This document shows positions 1 through 8,514 of a stretch of 33,546 nt of DNA, in pieces. The notes under the pieces were generated by a model. That model was not told the DNA's origin, searched no databases, and worked only from the letters and a program-made list of their open reading frames with translations. The position numbers and the translations under genes are program-made. Position 1 is the first letter of the stretch. Every line of letters starts with the position of its first letter. Source of the DNA: Erythrobacter donghaensis (GTDB taxonomy: Bacteria; Pseudomonadota; Alphaproteobacteria; Sphingomonadales; Sphingomonadaceae); the NCBI RefSeq assembly GCF_001557325.1, contig NZ_LSJS01000097.1, forward strand, positions 1-33,546, in the 5' to 3' direction.

Positions 1-462
1 ATCGGCGACCTCGGTGGGGAGCTCCACCCGCCGCATGAAATCGGCCTCCACCGGCAGGACCGGCAGGCCGGGGAACTTCTCTGCGAGCGCAGCCGAGGAG
101 GCGCGCAGGAAGTCGCCCGCGATGTCGAGGGGGACGTAGGCGGAAGGCCGACACGCCGAGAGCAGCAGCGGGGTCTTGACCGAGGAGCCCGAACCGAACT
201 CGACCACCGCGCGGCCCTCGCCGATCAGCCCGGCGATCTCGGCCGCGCGGGTGGAGAGAATCTCGGTTTCGGCGCGGGTCGGGTAGTATTCGGGCAGGCG
301 GGTGATGTCCTCGAACAGCTGCGAGCCCGCATCGTCGTAGAACCAGCGCGCCGGAACCGCCTTCTGGGCTTCCGCAAGACCGGCGAGGACATCGGCCCGG
401 AAGGCGAGGTCCACTCCGTCCGCATCGCGCTCGACCAGCTTGAGGCCTGCCGGCTTGGTCAT
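1..462 (-). CDS. egtD: L-histidine N-alpha-methyltransferase EgtD, partial (C-terminus outside window)
   Basis: Codes for the first 154 residues of the SAM-dependent enzyme that trimethylates histidine to hercynine, the first step of ergothioneine synthesis in the cytoplasm. The reverse-strand frame is open from the ATG at 462 to the window edge. It shows the family's N-terminal signature FYDDAGSQLFEDITRLPEYY around residues 42-61, followed by TRAE and the SAM-binding stretch VVEFGSGSSVKT near residue 90. The full protein is normally about 320 residues, so roughly half is missing because of the window edge; nothing suggests a broken gene. It starts 2 bp after the egtB stop on the same strand, so the two form an operon and make consecutive enzymes. 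The assignment is secure. Confidence 0.93.
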   Translation of the reverse strand, partial: MTKPAGLKLVERDADGVDLAFRADVLAGLAEAQKAVPARWFYDDAGSQLFEDITRLPEYYPTRAETEILSTRAAEIAGLIGEGRAVVEFGSGSSVKTPLLLSACRPSAYVPLDIAGDFLRASSAALAEKFPGLPVLPVEADFMRRVELPTEVAD

Positions 463-464
463 CT

Positions 465-1754
465 TCAGGCGTCCTTGGCAAGGCGCAGGCCGGTGAACTG
501 CCAGCGCTGGTGGGGGTAGAAGAAATTGCGGTAGGACACGCGCGAGTGGCCGCGCACCGTCGCGCAGCTGGCCCCGCGCAGCACCACCTGCCCGCTCATG
601 AACTTGCCGTTGTACTCGCCCACCGCCCCTTCCGCGACGCGAAAGCCGGGATAGGGCAGGTAGGCCGAGCGGGTGAACTGCCAGCAATCGCCGAACAGCC
701 CCGGCGAGCCCATCGGCAGCACTGGCCCCGCGCAGCAAAGCTGGTTGCCTCCGCGCGGATCATGTGCCGGGGCGCTTGCCGAGCCGCCCTGCCCGCGTGC
801 GATCGCTTCCCATTCGAACTCGGTCGGCAGCCGCGCGCCCGCCCAGGTAGCGAAGGCATCGGCCTCGAAGTGGGAGATGTGGGTGACGGGCGCATGGGGA
901 TCGCGCGCCTGCCAGCCCTGATGGGTGAAATGCGCGCCATCCTCGCCCCAGTAGAGCGGCGCGCGGATCTCCTCGCGCTGCACCCAGCCCCAGCCATCGG
1001 CGAGCCACAGGCGGGGGTTGTGGTATCCCCCATCGGCGATGAACTCCGCCCATTCGCCATTGGTCACCAGCCGGTCGGCGAGCGCGAAGGGCTCGAGCAG
1101 CACCCGGTGGCGAGGACCCTCGTTATCGAAGGCGAAACCGTCAGCCTGGTGCCCGATCAGGGCGATCCCGCCGGGGTGCGCGTGCCAGACGGGGGAGGCG
1201 GCAGCCGGGGTCGCAGCCGCCGCCTCCCCCTTGCCCGCAGCGGGCCACATGGCCGGGCCCAGCGGGTTCTGGAACAGCGCGTGCTTGATGTCGGTGAGAA
1301 GCAGCTCGATGTGCTGTTCCTCGTGCGCGATCCCGAGCGCGATCAGCGGCGCCAGCGCCGGATCGGTGAGCAGCGGCGCCATCGCCTCGGTGACATGGGC
1401 GCGCCATGCCAGCACTTCGTCGAGGGTCGGCCGCGAGAGCATCCCGCGCGAAGCCCGCGCGATCCGCGCACCCTCGGCTTCGTAATAGGAGTTGAACAGG
1501 AACGGCCAGCGCTCGTCGTGGAGCCGATAGCCCGGGGCGTGCTCGCGCAGCAGGAAGGTCTCCCAGAACCAGGTCGTGTGCGCGAGGTGCCACTTGGCGG
1601 GGCTGGCATCCTCCATCGACTGGATGCTGGCATCGGCATCGCTGAGCGGCTGCACCAGCGCCTCGGTCAGCGCGCGGGTCTGCAGGAAGCGCGCCGCAAG
1701 CGCCTGCGCGGCCACCGCCCCCTCGGGAGCATCCTGCAACTCGCTGCGATGCAC
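465..1754 (-). CDS. egtB: Ergothioneine sulfoxide synthase EgtB
   Basis: Non-haem iron enzyme that uses oxygen to join hercynine to a thiol (gamma-glutamylcysteine or cysteine), giving the sulfoxide precursor of ergothioneine. An N-terminal DinB-like helical domain carries HLAHTTWFWETFLL and the HX3HXE motif HEEQHIE (about residues 144-150), which supply the iron-binding histidines. A C-terminal FGE-sulfatase-type domain follows from about residue 190 and ends with conserved VVLRGASCATVRGHSR and FTGLRLA. Length (429 aa) is normal. I prefer the GTG at 1754 because GGGAGG lies 7 nt upstream; the in-frame GTG at 1760 would have only 1 nt of spacing. The gene is immediately followed by egtD. The alanine-rich stretch near residues 175-190 looks like a linker between the domains. 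EgtA, EgtC and EgtE are not in this window. Confidence 0.94.
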   Translation of the reverse strand: MHRSELQDAPEGAVAAQALAARFLQTRALTEALVQPLSDADASIQSMEDASPAKWHLAHTTWFWETFLLREHAPGYRLHDERWPFLFNSYYEAEGARIARASRGMLSRPTLDEVLAWRAHVTEAMAPLLTDPALAPLIALGIAHEEQHIELLLTDIKHALFQNPLGPAMWPAAGKGEAAAATPAAASPVWHAHPGGIALIGHQADGFAFDNEGPRHRVLLEPFALADRLVTNGEWAEFIADGGYHNPRLWLADGWGWVQREEIRAPLYWGEDGAHFTHQGWQARDPHAPVTHISHFEADAFATWAGARLPTEFEWEAIARGQGGSASAPAHDPRGGNQLCCAGPVLPMGSPGLFGDCWQFTRSAYLPYPGFRVAEGAVGEYNGKFMSGQVVLRGASCATVRGHSRVSYRNFFYPHQRWQFTGLRLAKDA

Positions 1755-1830
1755 GCGCACACCTCCCGTCCAAGTTTGCGCCGACTGCCGGGATCATGCC
1801 CGCCTGTCGTGACGCAGGAAAGACGTCTGG

Positions 1831-1844
1831 TAGCCGCGAGGCTA
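1831..1844 (-). terminator. Weak stem-loop between aroG and egtB
   Basis: A 5-bp inverted repeat (TAGCC, loop GCGA, GGCTA) lies in the 137-bp gap after the DAHP synthase stop. No T-tract follows it on the minus strand, so it is at best a weak Rho-assisted end or a chance hairpin. Confidence 0.2.
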
Positions 1845-1891
1845 TCGTAAAATCATCACCCGCGTCAGGTTATTGCCCCAAACCGACGGTT

Positions 1892-3277
1892 TCACGCGGC
1901 GTGGCTGACTTCGGCCTCACGCGCACCGCCCGCAGCCTCGTTGAGCATCTCGGCCACGAGGAAGGCAAGCTCGAGCGACTGCTCGGCATTGAGGCGCGGG
2001 TCGCAGTGGGTGTGATAGCGGTCGCCGAGGCGTTCCTCGGTGATCGCCACCGCCCCGCCGACGCACTCGGTCACGTCCTGCCCGGTCATCTCGATATGGA
2101 TGCCGCCGGGGTGCGAGCCTTCGGCGCGGTGGACGGCGAAGAAGCCCTTCACCTCCCTGAGGATGCGGTCGAAGGGGCGGGTCTTGAAGCCGGAATCCGA
2201 CTTCACGACGTTACCGTGCATGGGGTCGCACGACCACACCACCGGATGGCCCTCGCGCATCACCGCGCGCACCAGCTTGGGCAGGCCCTCCTCGACCTTG
2301 TCGTGCCCGTAGCGGCTGATCAGCGTGATCCGCCCGGCCTCGCGCTGCGGGTTGAGGTCATCGAGCAGGCGCAGGAGAACGTCGGGGTCGAGCGAAGGCC
2401 CGCACTTCATGCCGAGCGGATTGCCGATCCCGCGCGCGAATTCGATGTGGGCACTGCCGGGGAAGCGGGTGCGGTCACCGATCCACAGCATGTGGGCGCT
2501 GGTCGCATACCAATCGCCGGTGAGCGAGTCCCGGCGCGTCATCGCCTGCTCGTAAGGCAGCAGCAGCGCCTCGTGGCTGGTGTAGAAGCTGGTGCCCTTG
2601 AGCTGCGGCACCGTGCCGGGATCGATCCCGCAGGCCTCCATGAAATCGAGCGCCTCGCCGATGCGGTCGGCGGTCTGGGCGAACTTCTCGGTCCAAGGCG
2701 TGCGGCCCATGAAATCGAGCGTCCACTGGTGGACCTGCCGCAGGTTGGCATAGCCCCCGCCCGCGAAGGCGCGCAGCAGGTTGAGCGTCGCGGCGGCCTG
2801 CGAGTAGGCCTTGACCATCCGCGCCGGATCATTGCGGCGGCTGACCGGGTCGAACTCGATCCCGTTGATGTTGTCGCCGAGATAGCTCGGCAGGGTCACG
2901 TCGCCGATCGTCTCGGTCGGCGAGGAGCGCGGCTTGGCGAACTGGCCCGCCATGCGCCCGACCTTCACCACCGGGCGCTTGCTGGCGAAGGTCATGACCA
3001 CCGCCATCTGCAGCAGCACGCGGAAGGTGTCGCGGATGTTGTTTGGGTGGAACTCGGCGAAGCTCTCGGCGCAGTCCCCGCCCTGGAGCAGGAAGCCGTG
3101 GCCGTTCGCGACCTGCGCCAGATCGGCCTTCAATGCGCGCGCCTCGCCCGCGAAGACCAGCGGGGGGTAGGACGAGAGCGTCTTCTCGGCCTCGGCCAGC
3201 TCCGCCGCATCCTCGTAATGCGGCAGGTGGCGCGCTTCGTGGGCCTTCCAGCTCTCGGGGGTCCAGGTCTCGGGCAC
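1892..3277 (-). CDS. aroG: Class II 3-deoxy-7-phosphoheptulonate synthase (DAHP synthase)
   Basis: Condenses phosphoenolpyruvate with erythrose 4-phosphate, the first step of the shikimate pathway to aromatic amino acids. The 461-aa product matches the class II (plant/AroG-Mycobacterium) type over its whole length. Landmarks are GGDCAESF, the basic active-site segment [67 protein letters not shown] and [10 protein letters not shown]. The open frame continues upstream to 3379, but that extension runs through a good promoter and looks unlike the family. The GTG at 3277 is preceded by GAAAGAG at 8 nt and gives the usual N-terminus [12 protein letters not shown]. It is transcribed in the same direction as the M16 protease gene behind it, 139 bp away, but has its own promoter. 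Gene symbols vary between aroF, aroG and aroA-II; the enzyme class is certain. Confidence 0.96.
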   Translation of the reverse strand: MPETWTPESWKAHEARHLPHYEDAAELAEAEKTLSSYPPLVFAGEARALKADLAQVANGHGFLLQGGDCAESFAEFHPNNIRDTFRVLLQMAVVMTFASKRPVVKVGRMAGQFAKPRSSPTETIGDVTLPSYLGDNINGIEFDPVSRRNDPARMVKAYSQAAATLNLLRAFAGGGYANLRQVHQWTLDFMGRTPWTEKFAQTADRIGEALDFMEACGIDPGTVPQLKGTSFYTSHEALLLPYEQAMTRRDSLTGDWYATSAHMLWIGDRTRFPGSAHIEFARGIGNPLGMKCGPSLDPDVLLRLLDDLNPQREAGRITLISRYGHDKVEEGLPKLVRAVMREGHPVVWSCDPMHGNVVKSDSGFKTRPFDRILREVKGFFAVHRAEGSHPGGIHIEMTGQDVTECVGGAVAITEERLGDRYHTHCDPRLNAEQSLELAFLVAEMLNEAAGGAREAEVSHAA

Positions 3278-3351
3278 GGTCGGAACTCTTTCTACGTCTG
3301 GTTGCGCACATGACACGGCGCGGGGGCGCCCGCTACCCGAGCGCGGCACGA

Positions 3352-3381
3352 ATTGTAAAGCGGCAATGCCATGCCGCACAA
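3352..3381 (-). promoter_or_regulatory. Promoter of the DAHP synthase gene with embedded palindrome
   Basis: On the minus strand TTGTGC (3381-3376), an 18-nt spacer and TACAAT (3357-3352) form a good sigma-70-like promoter. Transcription would start near 3345, giving a leader of about 65-70 nt before the GTG at 3277. The spacer is almost filled by a 6-6-6 inverted repeat (GCGGCA, 6 nt, TGCCGC; 3360-3377) that also touches the -35 box. That placement suits a repressor operator, though no regulator is identified. Confidence 0.6.
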
Positions 3382-3416
3382 CTTTATTTCCCGCGCACTG
3401 TCAGTGGCAGGAACGA

Positions 3417-6400
3417 TCAGCGCCCAACCATCGCCTCTCGCGCAGCATTTGCACTCCCTCCCAGCGGCGCCGCCTCTGCCAGGGTCTGGCCTTCGGGGAT
3501 GATCGCCATGCGGAAGGTGCGGTCCTGCGTGAGATAACGCGCCGCCAGCGCCTGCATCGCGGCAGGCGTGGTCTGCGAGTAGTCGGGCAGCAGCGTGCGC
3601 AGCAGGCCGATCCGGCTCGGGTCCTGGGTCGCGCCTTCGATGTTGTAGAGCCAGAACTGGTTGCCGGTCGAGGCGCGGCGGATCAGCTGGGCGAGCGGCT
3701 CGGTCACCCGCGCAAGCTCGTCGGCGGTCGGCGGGTTGGCGGCGAGGTCAGCCGCGATCCTGTCGGCCTCGGCGAAGAACAGCGGCACGAACGCCGGCTC
3801 GAGCTGGGCGAGCGCGGTGATCCGCCCGCCGGTGGCAAGATCGGCCGGCCAGCTCGAGAACACCTGCGGCGCATAGCTCGCCCCGGCGCGCTCGCGCAGC
3901 GCGTCCATCAGCCGGTTGTTGAACAGCTGGGTGAGGATTTCGAGCTGGCGGCTTTCCGGCAGATCCTCGGTTCCGCCGCCGCTGCGCCACGCCACCACCG
4001 CCGCGGCCTGGTTGGCATCGCCGCGGTGGGTGACGACGGTCGGCTTGTCGACCGCCGGGGCGAAGCCCGGCACGCGCGCGGCGATCCCGGCGGGGATCGG
4101 GTCGCGCGCGGGCAGCGCGCCGAAGGTGAGGCGCAGTTGCTCGGTGACCTTCGCCTTGTCGAATTCGCCGAACACCAGCACCTCGATCGGCCCCTGCTTC
4201 AGCAGCGGCTCCCACACCTTGCGGAATGCCTCGGGCGTGGCGGCCTTGAGCGCGGCCGGATCGGGGGTGGCAAAGCGCCCGTCGCCGCCGGTCACGAGAT
4301 ATTCGAGATCGCGGTTGAGCACCCCGCCGGGGCTGGTGGCATAGGTGTTGTAGGCCAGCTCTGCCCCGGCCTTGGCGCGCAGCACCGGGTCCTTGTCCCA
4401 GCGCGGCATGCCGAGCTTGGCAGCGAAGAGGTAGAGCTGATCGTTGACGTCTTCCGAACGGGTCTGCGCGGTGAAGGTGAAGACCGCATCGTCGATGGCG
4501 AAATCGAAGCCCAGCTTGCGGCCCGTCGCCAGCCGGTCGATCTCGTTCTGGCCCAGCTCGCCGAGGCCCGAGCCGACCAGCGCCTGCTGGCCAAGCTCGG
4601 CATAGACCGCACTGTCGGCATCGAAGGCGCGCCAACCCGCGCCGAAGCGCACGCGCACGGTGACGCGGCCGGGCTCGGCATCGTTGGCCCAGAGCAACGC
4701 CTTGACTCCGTTGGCGAAATCGACCTGTTCGACCTCAAGCACACCGAGCGGGGTCTGGCTGACGATGGTGCCCGGCTCACCCACCGGAGGCAGATCGGCA
4801 AAGGCGATCGCCGCGCCCGCGACGCGCGCCGAGCTGTCGGCCGCCGCCTTGCTGGCGAGCGCGGCGCGGATCGTCGGCACATCGGCCTCGCCCGCCGCCG
4901 GGGTTACATAGACCCCGCGCGTGACCGTGCCCTCGAACAGCGCGCGGGTGCGCTTGAGGACGGCCGCCGGGGTGAGGCGCGGCTTCATGTTGCGGAACAC
5001 CTCCAGCACCACCTTGGGCGCGGCGACGGTTTCGCGGATATCGACCGCGTTGACGAGATTGTCGGCAAGGTCGCTGCCCGATTGCACGCTTTCCTGTTCG
5101 ACCTGGTTGACGAACGCGACGTCGAACTGCGCGATCTCGCGGTCGATCTCCTCCTGCGTGGGCGGATTGGCGATCGCGTCGGCGATCACGCTGCGCACGT
5201 CGGCGAGCGCGGCCTTCCAGTCGGCGGAGAGCGGCGCGAAGGTCACGAAGGTGGCATCGACGGTGCGCGAGACGTCGTCCTGCTGGACCTGCGCATAGAG
5301 GAAGCTCCCGCCCCCGCGCGCGCGGCTTTCGAGCCGGCGGTTGATGATCGCCTGTGCTACCGCGTCGGTGAGCAGGCCCTCGTTGTAGACGATCGTGTCC
5401 TGAACCGGGCGCCACGGACGCAGGATCGCATAGGTGAGGCTGCGCGGCAGATCGGGCTCGACGCCCACCGCCAGCTCGCCGATCGGGGGCAGCCCGCCGA
5501 CGGGCTTGGCAGCGCCCTTGGGCGCGACCGGATCGCCGAAATCGGGGGCGACGCCCGAGGGGCCGGTGCCCTGCCAGTCGCCGAACCACTGCTCCACCAG
5601 CCCGGCAAGCACCATCGGATCGGCATCGCCCGCGACCACGATCACGGTGTTCTCGGGCCGGTACCAGCGGTCATAGAAGGCCTGCACCGCCACCCCGTCC
5701 GCGCCGTTGAGCGTCGCATCGGTGCCGATCGGATTGCGCACCGCAAGGCGCTGGCCGGCGAAGAAGGTCTGGCGCGTGAGGTCGCCGGTGCGCTGCGCCG
5801 CGCCGCCGCGCTCGCGCTTCTCGGCGAGCACGATCGGGCGCTCGGCCGCGACATTGGCGTCGGACAGCACCGGCTCGCGGATCATGCCCGAGAGCAGCTT
5901 GAAGCTCTCCGCCAGCTTGGCATCGTCGATGTTGGGGATGTCGAGCTTGTAGGCGGTGTGGGTCGGCGTGGTCTCGGCATTGGTGTCGTTGCCGAAGGTC
6001 GCGCCGAGCCGCTGCCAGGCCGAGATCGCCTCGGCCTTGCCGAGATACTTGCTCTCGCGGAACAGCAGGTGTTCGAGCAGGTGGGCAAAGCCCTGTTCGC
6101 TGTCCTGCTCATGAAGCGAGCCCGCGTCGATCCGCACCCGGATCGAAACTTGACGCGGCGGCACGCCGTTGCGGCGCACGGCATAGCGCAGCCCGTTCTT
6201 CATCTCGCCGAACAGCCACTTGTCGTCGACCGGGATGTCCGAGCCCTGGTAGAGCCAGGGCACGGTGCCGCCGGTCTGCAGCGCCCGGGGCGCGGGCACC
6301 GGGGGCGCGACCGGAGCGGGAGCCGCGTCCGGCGCAGCGGTCTGGGTCGCGGCGTGCTGGGCGGCGACCACCCGCTTGCCGGTCTTGTCCGAAGGCGGCG

Positions 6401-6491
6401 CTGCGGCCTCGTCGGCAAGCAGCGGCTGGAGCGCAACCAACGGGGCAAGAACGAGGGCGAGCGCGCGCGCGGCGCGGGAGAAGGACGTCAT
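3417..6491 (-). CDS. Exported M16 family zinc metallopeptidase (insulinase/PqqL-like)
   Basis: A 1024-aa peptidase predicted to act in the periplasm. Residues 1-26 are a signal peptide (MTSFSRAARALALVLAPLVA and following hydrophobic residues). An Ala/Pro-rich linker follows to about residue 75. The inverted zinc motif HLLEH sits at residues 137-141 in FAHLLEHLLF, with the usual downstream acidic residues in the NDTNAETTPTHTAYKL region. The rest has the length and layout of two M16A/M16C half-units; the second half has no HXXEH, which is normal because it is structural. The open frame extends to 6602, but the ATG at 6491 is the one that creates the signal peptide. It faces the divergent NifU-type gene. 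The natural substrate is unknown; such proteins degrade peptides. Family is certain, function general. Confidence 0.93.
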   Translation of the reverse strand: MTSFSRAARALALVLAPLVALQPLLADEAAAPPSDKTGKRVVAAQHAATQTAAPDAAPAPVAPPVPAPRALQTGGTVPWLYQGSDIPVDDKWLFGEMKNGLRYAVRRNGVPPRQVSIRVRIDAGSLHEQDSEQGFAHLLEHLLFRESKYLGKAEAISAWQRLGATFGNDTNAETTPTHTAYKLDIPNIDDAKLAESFKLLSGMIREPVLSDANVAAERPIVLAEKRERGGAAQRTGDLTRQTFFAGQRLAVRNPIGTDATLNGADGVAVQAFYDRWYRPENTVIVVAGDADPMVLAGLVEQWFGDWQGTGPSGVAPDFGDPVAPKGAAKPVGGLPPIGELAVGVEPDLPRSLTYAILRPWRPVQDTIVYNEGLLTDAVAQAIINRRLESRARGGGSFLYAQVQQDDVSRTVDATFVTFAPLSADWKAALADVRSVIADAIANPPTQEEIDREIAQFDVAFVNQVEQESVQSGSDLADNLVNAVDIRETVAAPKVVLEVFRNMKPRLTPAAVLKRTRALFEGTVTRGVYVTPAAGEADVPTIRAALASKAAADSSARVAGAAIAFADLPPVGEPGTIVSQTPLGVLEVEQVDFANGVKALLWANDAEPGRVTVRVRFGAGWRAFDADSAVYAELGQQALVGSGLGELGQNEIDRLATGRKLGFDFAIDDAVFTFTAQTRSEDVNDQLYLFAAKLGMPRWDKDPVLRAKAGAELAYNTYATSPGGVLNRDLEYLVTGGDGRFATPDPAALKAATPEAFRKVWEPLLKQGPIEVLVFGEFDKAKVTEQLRLTFGALPARDPIPAGIAARVPGFAPAVDKPTVVTHRGDANQAAAVVAWRSGGGTEDLPESRQLEILTQLFNNRLMDALRERAGASYAPQVFSSWPADLATGGRITALAQLEPAFVPLFFAEADRIAADLAANPPTADELARVTEPLAQLIRRASTGNQFWLYNIEGATQDPSRIGLLRTLLPDYSQTTPAAMQALAARYLTQDRTFRMAIIPEGQTLAEAAPLGGSANAAREAMVGR

Positions 6492-6616
6492 GGGTCCGAC
6501 TATAGGGCGGCAAAGTCTGAAGCGATAGTGAATGCTTATCGCGATTTGCGCGGCAGAGGCCTGATGCGAGGCGGCTTGCCCTTGCCCCTCACCCGCGCGC
6601 ACCCTAGATGAGAGCC

Positions 6617-7198
6617 ATGTTCATCGAGACCGAAACCACTCCCAACCCCGCGGCCCTGAAGTTCCTGCCCGGCCAGATCGTGATGGCCGCAGGCAGCCGC
6701 GAATTCGCCACCCCCGAAGCGGCCGAGGCAAGCCCGCTTGCAGCCGCGATTTTCGATACCGGCGAGGTCGTGAACGTGTTCTTCGGTGCGGACTTCGTGT
6801 CCGTCACCGCCGCGCCCGGCGCAGACTGGAGCGCCCTGAAGCCGCAGGTGATCGCGATCCTGCTCGACCACTTCGTGTCCGAAGCCCCGCTGTTCACCCC
6901 CGCCACCGCCGGCGGCATCGCCGTCCCGCCGCCGGAGGAGGACATGGCGGTCGAGGAGCGTCCCGAGGATGCCGAAGTGATCGCCGCGATCAACGAGTTG
7001 CTCGAGACCCGCGTGCGCCCTGCCGTCGCGGGTGACGGCGGCGACATCGCCTATCGCGGCTTCCGCGACGGAGTGGTCTACCTCACCCTCCAGGGCTCGT
7101 GCTCGGGCTGCCCGTCGAGCACCGCGACCCTCAAGCACGGGATCGAGGGGCTGCTCAAGCATTACGTTCCCGAAGTCACCGAGGTGCGCGCCGCATGA
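6617..7198 (+). CDS. NifU family Fe-S cluster carrier (Nfu type)
   Basis: Carries and hands over Fe-S clusters to client enzymes. The N-terminal Nfu domain is recognisable from MFIETETTPNPAALKFLPG and runs to about residue 90. A linker rich in Pro/Glu separates it from the C-terminal NifU domain, which contains VRPAVAGDGGDIAYRGF and the cluster-binding pair C162-S-G-C165. The product is 193 aa, normal for bacterial and mitochondrial Nfu. The ATG at 6617 gives the conserved family N-terminus; an in-frame ATG at 6608 would add three residues, and neither has a strong Shine-Dalgarno. Its TGA overlaps the next gene's ATG (ATGA at 7195-7198), so the two are probably translated together. Promoter not evident in the short gap after the protease gene. 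Confidence 0.94.
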   Translation: MFIETETTPNPAALKFLPGQIVMAAGSREFATPEAAEASPLAAAIFDTGEVVNVFFGADFVSVTAAPGADWSALKPQVIAILLDHFVSEAPLFTPATAGGIAVPPPEEDMAVEERPEDAEVIAAINELLETRVRPAVAGDGGDIAYRGFRDGVVYLTLQGSCSGCPSSTATLKHGIEGLLKHYVPEVTEVRAA

Positions 7199-7803
7199 CC
7201 GTCCAGTTCCACGATCACGCGCTCTCGCCGGAGGCATTGGACCAGCTGTTTGGCGAGGCACGCAGCTATAATGGCTGGCTCGACAAGCCGGTCAGCGACG
7301 CGCAGCTCCACGCGATCTGGGATCTGGTGAAGATGGCGCCCACATCCGCCAACATGCAACCGGTGCGGATCGTGTGGGTCAAGTCGCCCGAGGCCAAGGC
7401 GAAGCTCGTCGAATGCGTCGCGGAAGGCAACAAGAAGAAGGTCGCCGCCGCGCCGGTGACCGCGGTGATCGGATACGACGTGGATTTCCACGAGGAACTG
7501 CCCTGGCTGTTCCCGCACACCGACGCGAAGAGCTGGTTCGAGGGCAACGAGGCCGGGCGCGAGGAAGGGGCCTTCCGCAACTCCTCGCTGCAAGGGGCCT
7601 ATCTGATGCTCGCCGCACGCGCGCTCGGGCTCGATTGCGGGCCGATGTCGGGCTTCGATCCGGCCGCGGTCACCGCCGCCTTCTTCGGCGACGAGCCGCG
7701 CCACCGGGTGAACTTCATCTGCTCGGTCGGCTATGGTGATCCGGCGAGCATCTTCCCGCGCTCGCCGCGCCCGGAGTTCGCGAGCTTCAACCGCATCGCC
7801 TGA
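7195..7803 (+). CDS. Nitroreductase family protein, malonic semialdehyde reductase (RutE)-like
   Basis: A 202-aa flavin-dependent reductase of the nitroreductase fold. It matches E. coli RutE along its length: LFGEARSYNGW, KMAPTSANMQPVRIVW (FMN-binding region), LFPHTDAKSWF, FRNSSLQGAYLM and RALGLDCGPMSGFD. RutE reduces malonic semialdehyde to 3-hydroxypropionate in pyrimidine breakdown, but no other rut gene is nearby, so the substrate here may differ. The start at 7195 overlaps the NifU-type gene stop; the frame is open further upstream only as a shadow of that gene. The link to an Fe-S carrier is probably co-expression and does not show a joint pathway. Confidence 0.9.
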   Translation: MTVQFHDHALSPEALDQLFGEARSYNGWLDKPVSDAQLHAIWDLVKMAPTSANMQPVRIVWVKSPEAKAKLVECVAEGNKKKVAAAPVTAVIGYDVDFHEELPWLFPHTDAKSWFEGNEAGREEGAFRNSSLQGAYLMLAARALGLDCGPMSGFDPAAVTAAFFGDEPRHRVNFICSVGYGDPASIFPRSPRPEFASFNRIA

Positions 7804-7804
7804 C

Positions 7805-7873
7805 GCGCATCCCCGCTTGCGCGCGCCAGCATGCTGAGTTGCGCGTCCCGCTTGCGCGCGCCGCGACGCTGAG
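7805..7873. repeat. Imperfect 35-bp tandem duplication upstream of tsaB
   Basis: Two copies of a GC-rich unit follow each other. The core CGCTTGCGCGCGCC occurs at 7814-7827 and 7849-7862, and GCTGAG at 7833-7838 and 7868-7873, both 35 bp apart. The copies nearly fill the 84-bp gap between the RutE-like gene and tsaB, and the second ends 14 bp before the tsaB start. Confidence 0.75.
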
Positions 7874-7887
7874 GCAGGGCGGGGCCG

Positions 7888-8514
7888 ATGCGCACGCTTG
7901 CGATCGAGACCGCCTCCGAGGCCTGCTCCATCGCCCTGTTCGAGGGCGACGCGCTGATCGCGCACGACCACCGGGTCATCGGCCGCGGCCATGCCGAAGC
8001 GCTGGTGCCGATGGTCGCAGGCTTGCCGGACAAGGGCCGCGCCGCGCGTATTCTCGTCGGCCTTGGCCCGGGCAGCTTCACCGGCGTGCGCATCGGCCTG
8101 GCGACCGCGCGGGCGCTCGGGATCGCCTGGGGGGCCGAGGTGCTCGGATACCCCACGCTGGCGCTGATCGCCGCGCAGGCGCTCGGCCTCCGGCCCGGCA
8201 GCGCGGGCGTCACGGTGTGCACCAATGGCGGGCACGGCGAGTGGTTCGTGGCCCCGTTCGGCGCCGATGGCCTGCCGCTGGGCGAGGCCGCCTCGCTCAC
8301 GCCCGACGCCGCCCGCGCGCGGCCCGGTGCCGCGCTGATCGCCGGCAACCGCGCCGCGCCGCTGGCCGAGGGGACAGACGCCGCGGTGCTCGACCTGCTG
8401 CCCGATGCGCGCGCGGTCACGCTGCTGCCTCCCGCGCTCCTCACCACCGCGCTCGCGCCCCTGTACGGCCGCGGCCCCGATGCCACGCCGATGACGGTGC
8501 CCGGGGCAGCATGA
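7888..8514 (+). CDS. tsaB: tRNA threonylcarbamoyladenosine biosynthesis protein TsaB
   Basis: Partner of TsaD and TsaE in making the t6A modification at position 37 of ANN-decoding tRNAs. The 208-aa protein has the ASKHA-type N-terminal half: LAIETASEACSIALF at the start, a HAEAL segment near residue 35 and the diagnostic LGPGSFTGVRIGLATARAL near residue 60. The C-terminal half is the usual divergent one. Start ATG at 7888; the upstream purine-rich stretch GAGGCAGGGCGGGG can serve as ribosome binding site. Its TGA overlaps the rimI ATG (ATGA, 8511-8514). The tsaB-rimI pairing is common in bacteria. Confidence in identity is high. Confidence 0.95.
   Translation: MRTLAIETASEACSIALFEGDALIAHDHRVIGRGHAEALVPMVAGLPDKGRAARILVGLGPGSFTGVRIGLATARALGIAWGAEVLGYPTLALIAAQALGLRPGSAGVTVCTNGGHGEWFVAPFGADGLPLGEAASLTPDAARARPGAALIAGNRAAPLAEGTDAAVLDLLPDARAVTLLPPALLTTALAPLYGRGPDATPMTVPGAA

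Noticed and set aside
3396..3406. 11-bp palindrome CACTG-T-CAGTG after the M16 protease gene
   Set aside because: A one-base centre cannot form a hairpin and the length is easily reached by chance; no T-tract or partner site.
3366..6611. 1081-codon open frame antisense to the M16 protease gene
   Set aside because: It is rich in Arg, Gly and Ala with no recognisable domain, and mirrors the protease gene codon by codon. GC-rich third positions keep the opposite frame open.
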